Part shown: piece after piece, positions 35,368 through 59,669 of the stretch
How positions within the stretch are numbered: the first letter of the stretch is position 1
How the letters are laid out: each line of letters opens with the position of its first letter
From: Halichondria panicea
Taxonomy: Eukaryota > Porifera > Demospongiae > Suberitida > Halichondriidae
Direction of reading: 5' to 3'
Assembly: GCF_963675165.1 (NCBI RefSeq)
Contig: NC_087380.1
Coordinates: 7,388,517 to 7,452,516, forward strand
Length of the DNA stretch: 64,000 bases
Position numbers and translations under genes: made by a program
The notes under the pieces: model-generated
What the model was told of the DNA's origin: nothing
Databases searched by the model: none
Seen by the model: only the letters and a program-made list of their open reading frames with translations

Positions 35368-37846
35368 TCATAATTTGATTTTAATATTGAATTTATACAG
35401 TGTACAAAACACGAATGACAGTACAGCCATATACGCTAACAAAATCACAAGTCCTGTGATCCAGCTAACACTAAGAGTGTCCATACTAAAATTGACCAGT
35501 CCAGTAAATAAGTTGGCAAGTAGGAAGAAGCTAAGTTGATTGTAGTCAACTGCCGATATAAGACACACACTCGCGCTGTGAAGGCTGTGAGGGCGTGGGA
35601 CTTGTGAGGTGTGTGATAGGGTGGAGACGATAACGTCTGTGAGTAGAAACAGTCCAACAATCAGAGCTCCATATGAAAACTGCAGAGGAGAAGAGTTGAT
35701 TAAACACAGTGTTTTAGTATTAATAGGTCTTACTATCCACGTGATGTAGGCCAAGTTGACCAGCCTCCGTGAGATAGGCTCAATGTAACCACTGCACAAG
35801 ACTGTTAGACAGTAGAACACACAGAAGAGACAGAGCAGGCTACCAAGCACTGAGACATAGTTAAGTAGACTCTTTCTGTGTTTACAGATAATTAGTGTAA
35901 CAAATTAATATAATATTGCTATTACCTTGGTTTGAATAACCATTTTCCTATTTCAATATGACCCAGATAGATAGCCAAGTAACCAACACACGACCATAGC
36001 CCCTCTCTGTTGGCACTGAGTAGTGTAGGCCTGTGTGTGGGTGTGTGTGTGTGTTTATAGAAGGTATACAAAAGGTATAGGGTGGATGATGGCTTTCGAC
36101 CGTACATCCTATCTCATTCAACACGGAATGCTCAATTCATTTGGAATCCCATCTCTATTGCTACCTTACTTACTGTATACCTTATATATCAGTATAGGAC
36201 TTAGGTTCTAGTTTGAATTCAATGTGGGCAGTACTGGTCATCGTCAATATACTAAAAAATAAAAACAGACAAACAAACAAAGGAGCAAACAGCACAAAAC
36301 CATACAGGTAGAAAAAGCAAACAGATGCCCGACCTTGAGAGTCGAGAATGATGGGTTAAAGAGTCTTTAACGGTGGACCAACCCTCCCCACTCATCTGTT
36401 GCATTCAGAACAACTAGTATACTCAATAAGCTACTCACTTGGGGCCATGCTGATCGTAAGCTATATTCACATTTGAGGTAATGCTGACATAAAGTATAGA
36501 ACTTATCTTATGGACTTGATATTGGCTGCTGTAATACTTAGCTTGCATGGCTGTGTGTTTTGTGTGAACTAAATCTTACCTTGAGGGAGGCTTAATTTAC
36601 AAGTACAAGCCTGAGCCAGGTTTTGTGGTGGTACTATCTGATAATGGGGATGGGTCTATGTGGTTTTTCTAGGTGGCAAGCACAAAACAAGCATTAACCT
36701 CAAATGTTGGTTCTTAGAATGAGCGATAGGCATTAGTCAAAAAAAATAGATAGTAGTGTGTGTGTGTGTGTGTCTCAGTGTGCGTGTGTGGGTGCGCGTG
36801 GGTGGGTGTGCATGGGTGTGTGTCTCAGTGTGCGTGTGCGTGGGTGGGTGTGCATGGGTGTGTGTGCGTGAGTGAAGCACATTTGAAGTATACAACATTA
36901 GTACTGACCTTGACCCATCACCGTAAGGTCCATGCTGTATGTAATAGGAGAGTCCCAGCTCACTGAGGGCTAGTTGATACACTACAGCAGTGAGCAGTGA
37001 GGCCACACCATAGAGACCAGGCCTGACACACAACACAGGGTGAAGGAGGGTGGCCAACAACTACAGACGATTAGAATGTCTGTTAGGTGTCTTACGGTAC
37101 ACAATCATAAACGGTGTCTGTATATTAAAGCCAATTCTACTTACCCTGACTGCAGCAATGGTGAAAAAGAAGTTCCAATGCACTCCGTACTCTGTGACAT
37201 GCTCCTGATAGTCTGTACCTTTCACTGCCAACAACCTCAAGACTCCAATCACAATCAGAGGCAGTAGACCTCTCAGAGTTGATACAATCACTCGACCACC
37301 ACTTTTTCCCCTAGCCTCAGGAGCTGTGATTCCGTGGGACATTATAAACGCACCTACGCCAACGTCCATAAGACCAGTCCCGAACGTTTCAGCCTTGGCC
37401 AGACGTCTTGGGTAGATTTGAAAGTCTACGGCTAGTATAGCGATGGCTGTGATGAGAGTTACAAAGGTCCGAGTGAGCGTAACACAAGGCAGTCTGGTAG
37501 GGTACATCAACTTGAATAGATTCTTGAATCGACTTGAAATACTGGCATTGCTGGAGCTAAGATGGACCAATGCTACCAGGACAGAGGCTGTGATGATGAA
37601 TCCGAGCACATACAGAGTGTAGTCAGCCAGTATAGTGAACACAAGGACTCCAGGTACAATAATCGTGGAGTAGTCGAGTAAAAATGATACAATTGTGCTT
37701 TTTTTTAGGCCAGACGGCAAACAAACAATCAGAACACATCTCAGTAGGTATCCTGCTATGAGTGTGGCAGTCAGCAAGTATATCTCCCCCAGTGACGTGC
37801 CGTTATGGCCACTAACAAACTCTTCTTTGGCTAGCTTGGAACTCAT
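35368..37846 (-). CDS. PIGW: PIGW / GWT1-type GPI inositol acyltransferase
   Basis: Five exons (minus): 37846-37145, 37060-36909, 36030-35926, 35839-35734, 35679-35368; 1,377 nt, 458 aa. The enzyme adds a fatty acyl chain to the inositol of glucosaminyl-PI early in GPI-anchor synthesis in the ER membrane. The protein is a polytopic membrane protein with the family blocks FVSGHNGTSLGEI at the N-terminus, AILAVDFQIYPRRLAKAETF, GTGLMDVGVGAF, YQEHVTEYGVHWNFFFT, SANREGLWSCVGYLAIY, ISRRLVNLAYITW and NLFTGLVNFSMDT. Length is close to the usual family size. The intron 36,031-36,908 carries (GT)n tracts, and the acceptor at 36,031 is formed by a (CA)n tract on the minus strand. It starts 140 bp from the divergent TGF-beta-like gene. 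Confidence 0.93.
36031..36908. other. Long intron of PIGW with GT-rich microsatellites
   Basis: (GT)n-rich tracts lie at about 36,757-36,870, with imperfect repeats of gtgtgtgtctcagtgtgcgt. The remainder (36,100-36,750) is AT-rich with no supported exon or element. Confidence 0.6.
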
Positions 37847-37986
37847 TTGTCTCTAATTAATGCCCATTTATTGAGAGGTCACAGAGGTCAAATGCTGAGA
37901 GGTCAGAGGTCTATTTCATTCTAAATAATGCCCATTTATTGAGAGGTCAGAGGTCATTAGCAGCATGGCCATATGGATCCAGTGAT
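37847..37986. promoter_or_regulatory. Divergent promoter PIGW / TGF-beta-like gene, containing an internal repeat
   Basis: 140 bp between start codons. The block aatgcccatttattgagagg + tca occurs twice here (37,860 and 37,928) and a third time at 39,003 in front of REX1BD, showing that the promoter was copied together with the following exon. AGAGGTCA half-sites recur; these resemble nuclear-receptor half-sites but may be coincidental. Confidence 0.55.
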
Positions 37987-38803
37987 ATGGATCTACTTAA
38001 ATCTGTGAAGAGAGTTCTCTCCATTCAAGAGCTGACACAGGCAGAGTACAACAAGCTGAGGAGGTGAGGTGCATAATTCTGTATGTACATTGATCTACAA
38101 TTTTTATAGATGTTGTAAGCAGTCGCCCATTATTCAAGTCACATGGAAAATGGAAGTCGATTGTGTCAGTGACATGAACATTCCAATCCAATTTGTTAAT
38201 CCAGCTGAAGTGGAACTTAATAATACTCTCCTTCGCGAGCAATGCAACAATTTGCAGCCACTACTGCTTGTATACTTCGATGATGGGGATCTAAAGTAAG
38301 TGATAATGGGCCGAGAAAAGTTGATAAAAGAAGAGGAAAAAATTGATAACCGTGATAGAAATTACGCTGAAAGTTTGTTGTCGAATCGTCGTAAAAAGAG
38401 ACAATATCCTGACATAGGATGTCGGGTGGTGGATTACATTGTTGACTTTATTTATATGCACAACGTAATAAAACCCTCTACGCAGAATATTCGGAGATGC
38501 ACTGGTAGTTGTAATCAATACTACATTGTGAATGCGCGTGCAACGAATCACTCCTACATGCTTGCAGCTGCAAAATTTTGCAATGATCACACGTACTTTC
38601 AAAGGAGTGACTCCATTATGTATAACGAGCAACATAGTTGGCCGTGTTGTGCTGCAATTGGGTATCGATCAATCTATATCGTGTATAATGATGGCCGAAA
38701 ATTGATTTTGTATCGTGATGGAGTTGTTACTAAGTGTGGTTGTAGGCGATTTCCCACTCGATGGACTCATTTAGAGAGTGTACAGTGCATCCATAGAGAG
38801 TAG
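37987..38803 (+). CDS. TGF-beta-like cystine-knot ligand fused to a REX1BD-type first exon
   Basis: Three exons: 37987-38063, 38110-38295, 38359-38803; 708 nt, 235 aa, phases match. Exon 1 encodes MDLLKSVKRVLSIQELTQAE and is almost identical to REX1BD exon 1. Exon 2 gives a possible prodomain remnant ending QPLLLVYFDDGDLK. Exon 3 has a dibasic site (NRRKKRQ), then a cystine-knot pattern: DIGCRVVDYIVDF, CTGSC, WPCCAAIGYRSIY and TKCGCR, with spacings close to TGF-beta/BMP ligands. Oddities: no signal peptide, an extra Cys (AKFCND), and about 18 residues beyond CGCR. The frame between exons 2 and 3 has an in-frame TAA exactly at a GTAAGT donor; a 63-nt intron ending TGATAG restores phase, otherwise the gene is broken. 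It may be a young chimera or a pseudogene. Confidence 0.62.
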
Positions 38804-39040
38804 ATTACCATAAGTGTGAGTGGCTGTACTAAAATGTTGATATCTTTTGATTGGAACCTTTCTAAGAAATGGTGCTGATACCATTGTGTAAGTGAATGAA
38901 TAAGCTACAACATATCCCAAAAATTTCCATGAAAACATGAGGTGGTGGGTTTGGGGGGATTAATAAGAACAGAAGCTATGTAACTCATCTTTGTCTCTAA
39001 TTAATGCCCATTTATTGAGAGGTCAGAGGTCATTAGCAGC
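38804..39040. promoter_or_regulatory. Copied promoter in front of REX1BD
   Basis: 38,981-39,040 repeats sequence around the PIGW start and promoter (aactcat...ttgtctctaattaatgccc, tttattgagaggtcagaggt, cattagcagcatgg). It retains the immediate 5' leader of the exon. The remaining part (38,804-38,980) contains 'aaaatgttgatatcttttga', with no gene. Confidence 0.55.
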
Positions 39041-39780
39041 ATGGATCTACTGAAATCTGTGAAGAGAGTTCTCTCCATTCAAGAGCTGAGACAGGCAGAG
39101 TACAACAAGCTGAGGAGGTGAGCTGCATAGTTCTGTATGTACATTGATCTACAATTTTTATAGATGTTCATTTCCATTGTTCCAAGGCAATGAAATGTAA
39201 ACGTATAATTATTATTGTACATGTCGTAAGTGTATGCTTGTCATACACCACCGTGCAGTGTCCATGGCAACTATACCTCTCACACTGTCTCTCTGTCAGA
39301 CTATCAGAAAGCAATGGCCGAGATAACGACAGCATTTCAGTCACTGTCTCGAGAGACGATCCAACTAAGTGCAGTGATTCGAGACCATTCTCTACCACAA
39401 GCGGCCCAAGTGTTGGACCGTATTCAAGCTGTGGAGAAAGTCAAACTAACACTGACAGCCGAGTGGCAAGTCCTGGTTGCAGTCGAGATAGGGGACGAGG
39501 AGTTTGATCAAGCTGAACATACTCACAAACAGAAGATATTACGTCAAAAGTACGATATTATGACTAACACATTAATTTTGATTCTATGTTCTGAAAGGAA
39601 GTGTTCCATGACATTGCAAACGTAGCTCAAGCTAACTATTGTATGCATGAAATAATCGTTGTTGCCTTCTATTCCCGCTGCAGGCTAGCCAGAGTGGAGG
39701 GGGAGATTGCTGAGCTGGTGCAGGACTTCAGATACGAATGTGAACATATTCTAGTTTCAGCTATGGACCATATCAGCTAA
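39041..39780 (+). CDS. REX1BD: REX1BD homologue (REX1 DNA-repair family)
   Basis: Three exons: 39041-39117, 39259-39549, 39684-39780; 465 nt, 154 aa. Small, mostly helical protein. The order of blocks matches animal REX1BD: a first helix (SVKRVLSIQELRQAEYNKLR), the loop VHGNYTSHTVSLSDYQKAMA, ITTAFQSLSRETIQLSAVI, then LDRIQAVEKVKLTLTAEWQV, and the C-terminal LARVEGEIAELVQDFRYECE. The family is named from an algal excision-repair gene; its biochemical role in animals is not established. The acceptor at 39,258 (GTGCAG) was chosen because it restores phase and the family loop. The first exon and promoter exist in a second copy at 37,860-38,112. Confidence 0.8.
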
Positions 39781-40038
39781 TAGCTGCTCAACTTGTGCAG
39801 TTTATGTTTAATGTTATGCAAACTTGAGTTTTTTGCAAATGAGCTGCAAAGCTGCTACTTTGTTGTCGTGAATGTCGTTAATTAGGGTAAGTCCCTTGCA
39901 ATTTGTGGACAGTAGGAATTTTAATAGATAACGTGTGACCTTTTATATGGAAAGATAAAGCCCAACTAGCCGGCCGGCCCTCTAAAGACGGTTCTATTTA
40001 TATGATAGTGTAGACTGTAGCGCTACAAGAATTGAGAG

Positions 40039-52706
<12,668 letters not shown>

Positions 52707-53173
52707 CTATGGCGATGATGATTGCTCAGTCTGTACTGCACTAGATGTTATTAAATAATGATTTGTGCTTCTAATTTTGCATTAATTATTGTACTCTTGG
52801 TATGTATAATTAAAATATGTTCTGTCTTTATACATTCACTTTACTTTCATGCATGTGCGTGTAACTATTCCTGTATTATGTCTATTACATCATAATCCTT
52901 GACAATAAGTCATGTGTACAGTTTTTCTATTAATTTGCATTTAACATGCATGCATGTGCAGTAGACTCAAAGCTTTTTAGTTATTCTGCAAGCTAGCCTT
53001 GATCACAATAATCATTATAATTATATAGACTATTATAGTAAATTGCAACTTTAAATAGCTTAAAATAATGTCATAAAATAATAATGCACAAGCTAGCATG
53101 CAAGTACACCAGTATTAAATTAACTATTATATGTACAGACGTGATGATTACACAAGCTACACAGCAGTGTCTA
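52707..53173. other. Convergent 3' region between the phosphatase gene and UBE3C
   Basis: The stop codons of the two convergent genes are 467 bp apart. The sequence is AT-rich (for example attaattattg, ttataattatatag), consistent with two 3' UTRs. No further gene is seen. Confidence 0.6.
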
Positions 53174-56100
53174 TTAGCTCAGTTCAAAACCAGCTCCAGA
53201 TTGAATAGCATACAACAGTTTATTTCTGAGTGTGTTGACATCTTGAAACTGGGGCAACTTGAGAAAGTTCATGCAAGTAGAAGCCGATGGCAGCCGCTCC
53301 TCCCCTATGGCAGGGCTGATGTTTAGCGGGGGGGACAGCTGCTTGAACCCTAGCAATGGAGGTCGACTGCAACTCGTCACAAACTTGAGCAACTGACGTT
53401 TCTCTGTCTCTGAAAAAGAGGTCACGACCTCCCAGAACAGCTTGATGACAGGGTGGTCCTCTGTATACCCTCCTGCACAGGGGGGGGGGGGGGGTACACT
53501 AATAATATACCCTCCTGCACAGGGGGGGGGTACACTAATAATATACCCTCCTGCACAGGGGGGGGGGGGGTACACTAATAATATACCCTCCTGCACAGGG
53601 GGGGGTACACTAATAATATACCCTCCTGCACAGGGGGGGGGGGTACACTAATAATATACCCTCCTGCACAGGGGGGGGGGGTACACTAATAATATACCCT
53701 CCTGCACAGGGGGGGGGTACACTAATAATATACCCTCCTGCACAGGGGGGGGGGGGTACACTAATAATATACCCTCCTGCACAGGGGGGGGGGGTACACT
53801 AATAATATACCCTCCTGCACAGGGGGGGGGTACACTAATAATATCAAGCCATATCAAATGAATGGGCCACAATATATAATTAACTAGAGTGCTAAACCCT
53901 CGGTGGGTGGAGGGACATGTACAGTACATACAGTGTGTGTGTGTGTGTGGTGGGTGGAGGGACATGTACAGTACATGCAGTGTGTGTGTGTGGGGGGGGG
54001 TGGGTACATGTACAGTACATGCAGTGTGTGTGTGTGTGGTGAGGGGGGGTACATGTACAGGCTTAGCCTCGGTCCCAGGCCAATTTTTCATGGAAAAAGT
54101 TGGGCCAGGAGCTGAGGTTAGAGTCTTGACAAGCTATAAATAGCTCACCAGAGTAAATAGTGTGTTGTCTGAGATCCTCGACACTGATAGGCACTCTGGC
54201 TCCGGATATCAACACCTGTAGCTCATTCTGACTGAAGAGTCTCAGCCAGTGGAGGGGAACCACGCTACTCAACCCACGACGGAAGGCCTGGAACTGACGA
54301 TCCAATTGCACGTTGAGTTTGTAGTGGCTGACCAGATGAATGTACTCTATACAGTTGGCCCTGGTTACAGAGATGTCAGCACCACCTGGCTTCAGCTCTA
54401 TAACCTGTGGACACAAATATAACGTCAGTCAAAACACCAACGCTATAATAATTATACCGTATTACTAGAATGTTTTCAATTGTGAGCATCAAACATATGC
54501 ATACTTAGCGAGCGTTGATCACTTCGCAACAATAAAATTGCATAACCTAAACTAGTACTGGTAATGACACACGATCCTGCCAGAACGCAATAGTTAGATC
54601 GCAAAGGGGTTAAATTTTCTGCTGAATTGGCTCATTTGCAAAGGTTTTTCAACCGCAAAATATTTGGTAAGTCCATGCTAAAAATGGAAGGGTATCATTA
54701 GATAGCTCTTTCAAGAGCTACAAATGTATATTTTAGTTTCAAATTTGAACATTCTTAAAACAACCTTATAATTATGTGTATACTGTATACACAGAGGAGG
54801 CTATACAAGACGACAAGATGAGTGGGGGTGGGGTGGGTGTGTACCTTGGTGTGACCCAGTTGGTCAGAGAGGAGCGTGAAGTTGAGATCCAGCTCCTCCA
54901 GATCTCCAGGGTAGTGCTTCAATGAGAGAAGGTGTCTAGGGGAAACAAAACATATGATTGGCAATTAACTTATACTGCATAGAGGGTAATTTTTAAGGGT
55001 ATAAATTTTTCGCGAATTGGCCATTTTTGTGTGAGTTTCGCGTATAACATTTTCGAGGGCAGCATTTTTTTTAGTTATTGAACGAAATTTTGCGGCTTAG
55101 TGAAATTTGCGAAACCCACGAAAATATTAGGTCTCGAAAATTACCCATTAATAGTTAGTAACAATAAAATTTACACAGATTTCCAAATCAAAGAAGACTT
55201 GACATATTATAGTTCTAAAATAGACACACACCTGTACAAATAAGCGTCGAATGATGCCAGGTGGTGTGCTCCAATAGTGCCACGCCCCCTGTCCGCCAGC
55301 TTACACAGGAAGAAGCCAGCAAAGGGCAGCTCTACTAGTAGTCCCTCATACAGAGCTTTGCCCAACATGGAGCCAAGGAACTCGTAGTGCATGGCAAAGT
55401 CTGGTGTGATGAGTGGGGCCTGTGTGTTGTGTGGAGGGGGGGGGGCATAATATCACCTGGCCTCTATAATTATAACACACATAAAGTAATAGGAATAGGA
55501 AGCACTTATTTAAGACGACGCTCTAAATATACGAAATTTTTCCAATATTTTTTTGTACAAATTTGCTACCATACATTATTTTTAGTGTCGTCTTACATTG
55601 AATATCGTCTTACATTGAATAAATAGTACGGTGGTACAACATATAGTGGCTGGGGGTCAATATAATGACAGCTGGTCACACTCACACACCTGGGGGTTAG
55701 GGTACAGTAGGCCGTCCTGTGTAGTTGAGAAGTAACCTCTGTTTGGGTCGAACCCTGTCTTCAACACCTCGTTAAGGAACTCCCTAAACAGCCCCCCTCC
55801 GTCTATACCGAGCTCGTCAAGACCTTGAGCATTCACAAATGACACTCGAAACCTGCTACGCAAATCTGGAGTAGAGATGAAAATGTTGTTTGGTACAAAG
55901 GTATCAGTGAGGCTACCTGTATTATTATACACACACACACACACGCCCTCACACACCCACACACCACACACACCCACACACACCTTTTCCTTGGGCCAGC
56001 TCTGCAAAAGCATCCTCATAGATGTGACTCCTCCGGACATTAAAGTTGATGCTGGGCCCCATTAGAAACTCTTGATGTCTGCCCTGACTGAAGGATCGGT

Positions 56101-59100
56101 CCTGACCTACTAAAGAGGTGAAGAAACGAACTCTCTCAATGAATGGGAACACAAATGGAGCGCTCTTGAGCAGCTCGGCTTGTTTAAGCACACTGGGCGA
56201 GGCGTGGACCACACCCCCTTCTTCGTCATCTGAGGGGGGAGGGGCACAATTTGCAATAGTTAGAAATGCAATCAGGCTTGTACAGTGTCATTCGAAATTG
56301 ATATAATTATATAACTATGCATTCAATCTCTGTAACTGATGCACATAATAGCCAGTAATTATATTGATCTACTATCATAATTATTATAGCACCAAAAGAT
56401 CAGGATAATCAAGTACAAGTAAGCTCTCTTTAATACAGCATGTTTTCAATCTGCAGAAGATGTATACCAGCTTAGCTGACCTTCATTGTCTAGGAAGAGC
56501 TCTGGTGGTATGTGTTGCAGTGATGGTAGCACAGCCCAGTGGCCGGGGGGACAGAAAGCACGGCGACAGTCTCGCCCGTACAGAGCACACAAGACACCGT
56601 GGACACATCCCTTCAGCTCTGACCACTCCTACACACAGCAAGGATTGTACAGTACACATAGCATGCTTTCTAAGAGTATTACGTGCACGTATAAGTTAAC
56701 AGTACATGTACATGTAGAATCCTTCCAAGGTCATTACATAATGTATAGCGGGTAATTTTCGTAGGGTAAAATATTCGTTATTTTCGTTGGCAAGCTGACC
56801 TCCACGAAATGTTAACGTAGGCGTGGCTTACCGGAACGTAGGAATGCAGTGAGTTCATGAACTCTTGATATTACTGTACACATAGAATTCCTTACAATGT
56901 AAGGTTCTCACACAAAGTAATAATTATGGTAGTACAGTACAGTACAGTACATGCAGCATTTTTTCGAAGCCCATTATAATTATGTACACCGTGATACAGC
57001 ATTACATATGTAGTGGTTTAATTAAAAATAACACACACGATTCTATACCTCTACAGATGGTTGGACGGCCCTGTTGCCTAGATACGACAAGGGTATGTGT
57101 TTCTCCAGCTGCAGCGTTATAAACACATCTCTCAGAGGGGACACCATTGCAGATATTTGGCTAAGGGTGAAGGGGGTGTGTCCAAATGGGGTGTGGTCTT
57201 CCTCCAGCTCTGAGTAGAACTCGGCATCGTGCAGTGTGGAGAGATAGAGAGTGAAGAGTGCGGAGAAGGTGGAGAGGCGTTCCAGGAGGGCGGAGCCTAG
57301 TGGAGGGGGGAGGGGCTGCCCTCGTGACAGCTGCTGGAGACATGACACTGGGTCACTGCACAAGGATGATGAAGGAACAACATACTATAATGTTCATAAT
57401 TAAAATTATTGGTTTTGGTGCAAGTATGAAGTGTGTGTGTTGTGCTCACCCAAAGCTACGAGACATTGTGAGGCCGATCACACCACTCCACATACGAGCC
57501 AAGAGGTCAGAGTTCAAACACAGTTGTTGAAAGAGGCGTGTCCGTGATGTGGACTTTTGATTCCGAATGATCTGGTAACAGAATGAGCAGAGAGAACTGA
57601 CCAGCTCAGCACTTGCTGCATCACTAGAGGGAAGGATGATATTAGTCCATCTTGTAGCTTTACCCAAGAGCTACTAAATGCACATTTTAGTTGTGAAATT
57701 AGACAATTCTTACTCAAGTTATGGGCAGTCAAAGTTACCTCCCAAACAGCCTAATTTCGGTAATTAAAGTTATAGCTTCAAAATGGAAGATTTGGACCTG
57801 AAAGCAATCACACACCAATAGTGAATATTAATTTTCACTTACGTTTCCTGTTTGATTCTGATAGCTAGCCTATCCTCAGTGATAATGCTGACACAGCACT
57901 TCCTCAGGTCCTCCCCTGATTCCAGTGGGTCAAGGTCATCTTCGTCCGAACTCTCAAACTCTTCGTCAAGCTCGCCATGTGATGTCACATGACTAGAGGG
58001 AGCGTGGCCTAGAAACAACGACGTGAGCTCCAAGTACTTGGCCAACGAGGTTTGGTTGATTGTATGTAGTCCAGTGTGTATTAGCTTTAATAGCACATAG
58101 AGCATTTCCATAGATGGAGAGATTTGTCCAGTAGTGACACCAGTCAATAGAGTATCAATCAATAGCCCCAGATTGAGTTTAAGTGTGAGGAGGTGTGGAG
58201 TTACAATGTGACATGTGTGAGGTGTGAGGGGTGGAGAGAGCAGCTCTCGTGCGAGGGGGAGGTAAAGGGGCGTGGCCAATACCGTCTTAAACGGACGAGA
58301 TATGTACTCCATGAGACTAGAGGTCAAAGGTGAAAGTGCATAGTCCTCGGGGCCGTCGGGAGGGGGCACACGATGTTCCATGAGTGTTCTCAAACAACGG
58401 AAATAGCCGCCATTTTGTACGAGGTGTGAGAAGAGATGAGAGACAGTTTGGGGTGTGTGTTGGTACAGAGTTGGTGACAGGAACGTTTCAATCATTCTCA
58501 GTGGGATGGCTATGTTCTGTGAGGGGTCAGAGGTCAAACTGACGGTACAGTGTACGAGAAGCTGTCGAAGATGATAAACACAGAGTGTGTTGGAGGGGAA
58601 GGTGGCAGCGAGGCCATGGCTGAACTGGAGCCACTTCTGACAGAGACCAACCTGAGTGAGAAGAAAGCAGTGGTATAAATGATAGTGAACACACAGTACA
58701 GTATGTTCACTTACGAGTCGGTTGTGGTCTGTCCTCCTGTTGTAGAAGATACTCATAAGCCGTGCTAGTGAGAGGGCGTGGTCAGGGGTGGAGCATAATG
58801 ACAGGGACACGTCAAACTCATCACGTAGTCCTGAATACTGTAGAGTACAATAATCATTAGGTAGGGTAATCTCCAGGAAATGGGTTTTTGGGGGGTGTGT
58901 TAAAGTAATTATTATATACCAGTTGTTGTCTGACGGTGTGTCCTCTGTAGGTGGCTTGTATGGTGAGTGCTGCCAGTTGCCTCCGTCGAGAGCTCTCCCT
59001 CAGCTCCCTCTCTTCAACAACACGAGCTAATAGACTATCTCGCTCCTCCTATAAAAGGTAGGCGGGGCATGTTTTTATGATGTGAGGTAGGATATACGGT

Positions 59101-59292
59101 ATATACGGTATACAGAACATGATATGGCCAAAGCATAACTCTATAATCTATGTGAGATATAGCTAATTCAATTAAGTGTTGTCAATAGATATATATATAG
59201 TTGTTTTAAATAATTATTACCTTCCTGCTGGCCCCTCTCAGAGAGACTTGTGGTTTAGAACGATACTGACCATCGAACATCGGGGAAAACAT
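53174..59292 (-). CDS. UBE3C: UBE3C-type HECT E3 ubiquitin ligase
   Basis: Thirteen exons (minus): 59292-59221, 59048-58920, 58837-58715, 58651-57843, 57623-57450, 57355-57049, 56628-56481, 56229-55984, 55865-55690, 55419-55232, 54935-54845, 54404-54149, 53472-53174; 3,018 nt, 1,005 aa (human protein about 1,080). The N-terminus has [20 protein letters not shown] and an IQ motif ([16 protein letters not shown]), diagnostic for UBE3C. The HECT domain includes [73 protein letters not shown] and the catalytic Cys in [16 protein letters not shown]. It ends in GFELS as in the family. UBE3C extends ubiquitin chains on proteasome-bound substrates. The intron before the last exon holds a minisatellite made from that exon's own acceptor. 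Confidence 0.95.
53466..53842. repeat. Minisatellite amplified from the UBE3C last-exon splice acceptor
   Basis: About ten units of 35-43 bp on the plus strand: ccctcctgcacag, a G-run of 7-14, then tacactaataatata. On the coding (minus) strand each unit reads a C-run, TGTGCAG, then GAGGGTAT, which equals the real acceptor and the first bases of the last exon. G-run length is the main variable. Confidence 0.92.
53925..54060. repeat. Short tandem repeat with (GT)n tracts in a UBE3C intron
   Basis: Three to four copies of gggacatgtacagtacatgc + agtgtgtgtg with variable GT length, adjoining the acceptor-derived array. Confidence 0.8.
54455..54668. mobile_element. Dispersed repeat family B (copy 2, inverted)
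   Basis: Inverse of 28,813-29,005 (for example gagcgttgatcacttcgcaa and agaacgcaatagttagatcg). Intronic. Confidence 0.6.
54980..55147. mobile_element. Family A-like inverted-repeat element
   Basis: gagggtaatttttaagggta at the left and cgaaaattacccattaatag at the right are inverse to each other. The interior has cgcgaattggcc and gcgaaacccacgaaaatatt. In a UBE3C intron. Confidence 0.5.
56629..57048. other. UBE3C intron with a family A element
   Basis: 56,745-56,870 begins tgtatagcgggtaattttcg and includes cgtaggcgtggcttaccgga, the inverse of the interior of the element at 62,371-62,563. The right end is not recognisable. Confidence 0.55.
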
Positions 59293-59669
59293 CTTACTAG
59301 GCTAGTTCCCAATGCACCTAATTCTTGAAATATCACTAAATGACTAGACACTATACAGTATAGTTTGCTGCTGACTGTATACAGAAATACAGAATTCGAT
59401 TTCTCTTTCTAGAATTGCTGAGACTGCATTTTCACTTAATAAGATTGAGGTCAAAAGTCAGAGTACAAAAGTCCAATTCAAAATTTCTTTGCTGAGATAG
59501 CATTTTCGAATAAAAAGCTTGAAGGTCAAAAGTCAAAGTACAAAGTACATTTATATCCAAATTATGAGAGCAAACTATCCCCGCCCCTTTCTAAAAAGTA
59601 ATTTCCAACTATAAAAAGTCTCCATCATCCAATCCATGCATCCAGGCAGGACCACTCCATTGAAGCACA
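59293..59669. promoter_or_regulatory. Head-to-head promoter region of UBE3C and POMGNT1
   Basis: 377 bp between divergent start codons. Contains an imperfect repeat (gaggtcaaaagtcagagtac at 59,450 and gaaggtcaaaagtcaaagta at 59,521). No TATA box or NRF-1-like site is evident. Confidence 0.5.

Noticed and set aside
37850..37985. Nuclear-receptor response element from repeated AGGTCA-like half-sites
   Set aside because: The half-sites are part of a duplicated promoter segment with irregular spacing; evidence is too weak to call an element.
39163..39235. Extra exon between REX1BD exon 1 and 2 after TTTTATAG
   Set aside because: It introduces a stop in the required phase; the acceptor at 39,258 gives correct phase and family alignment.
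53442..53842. Gly/Pro-rich frames across the G-run array
   Set aside because: They arise from the splice-acceptor-derived minisatellite; the UBE3C frame enters only at 53,472.
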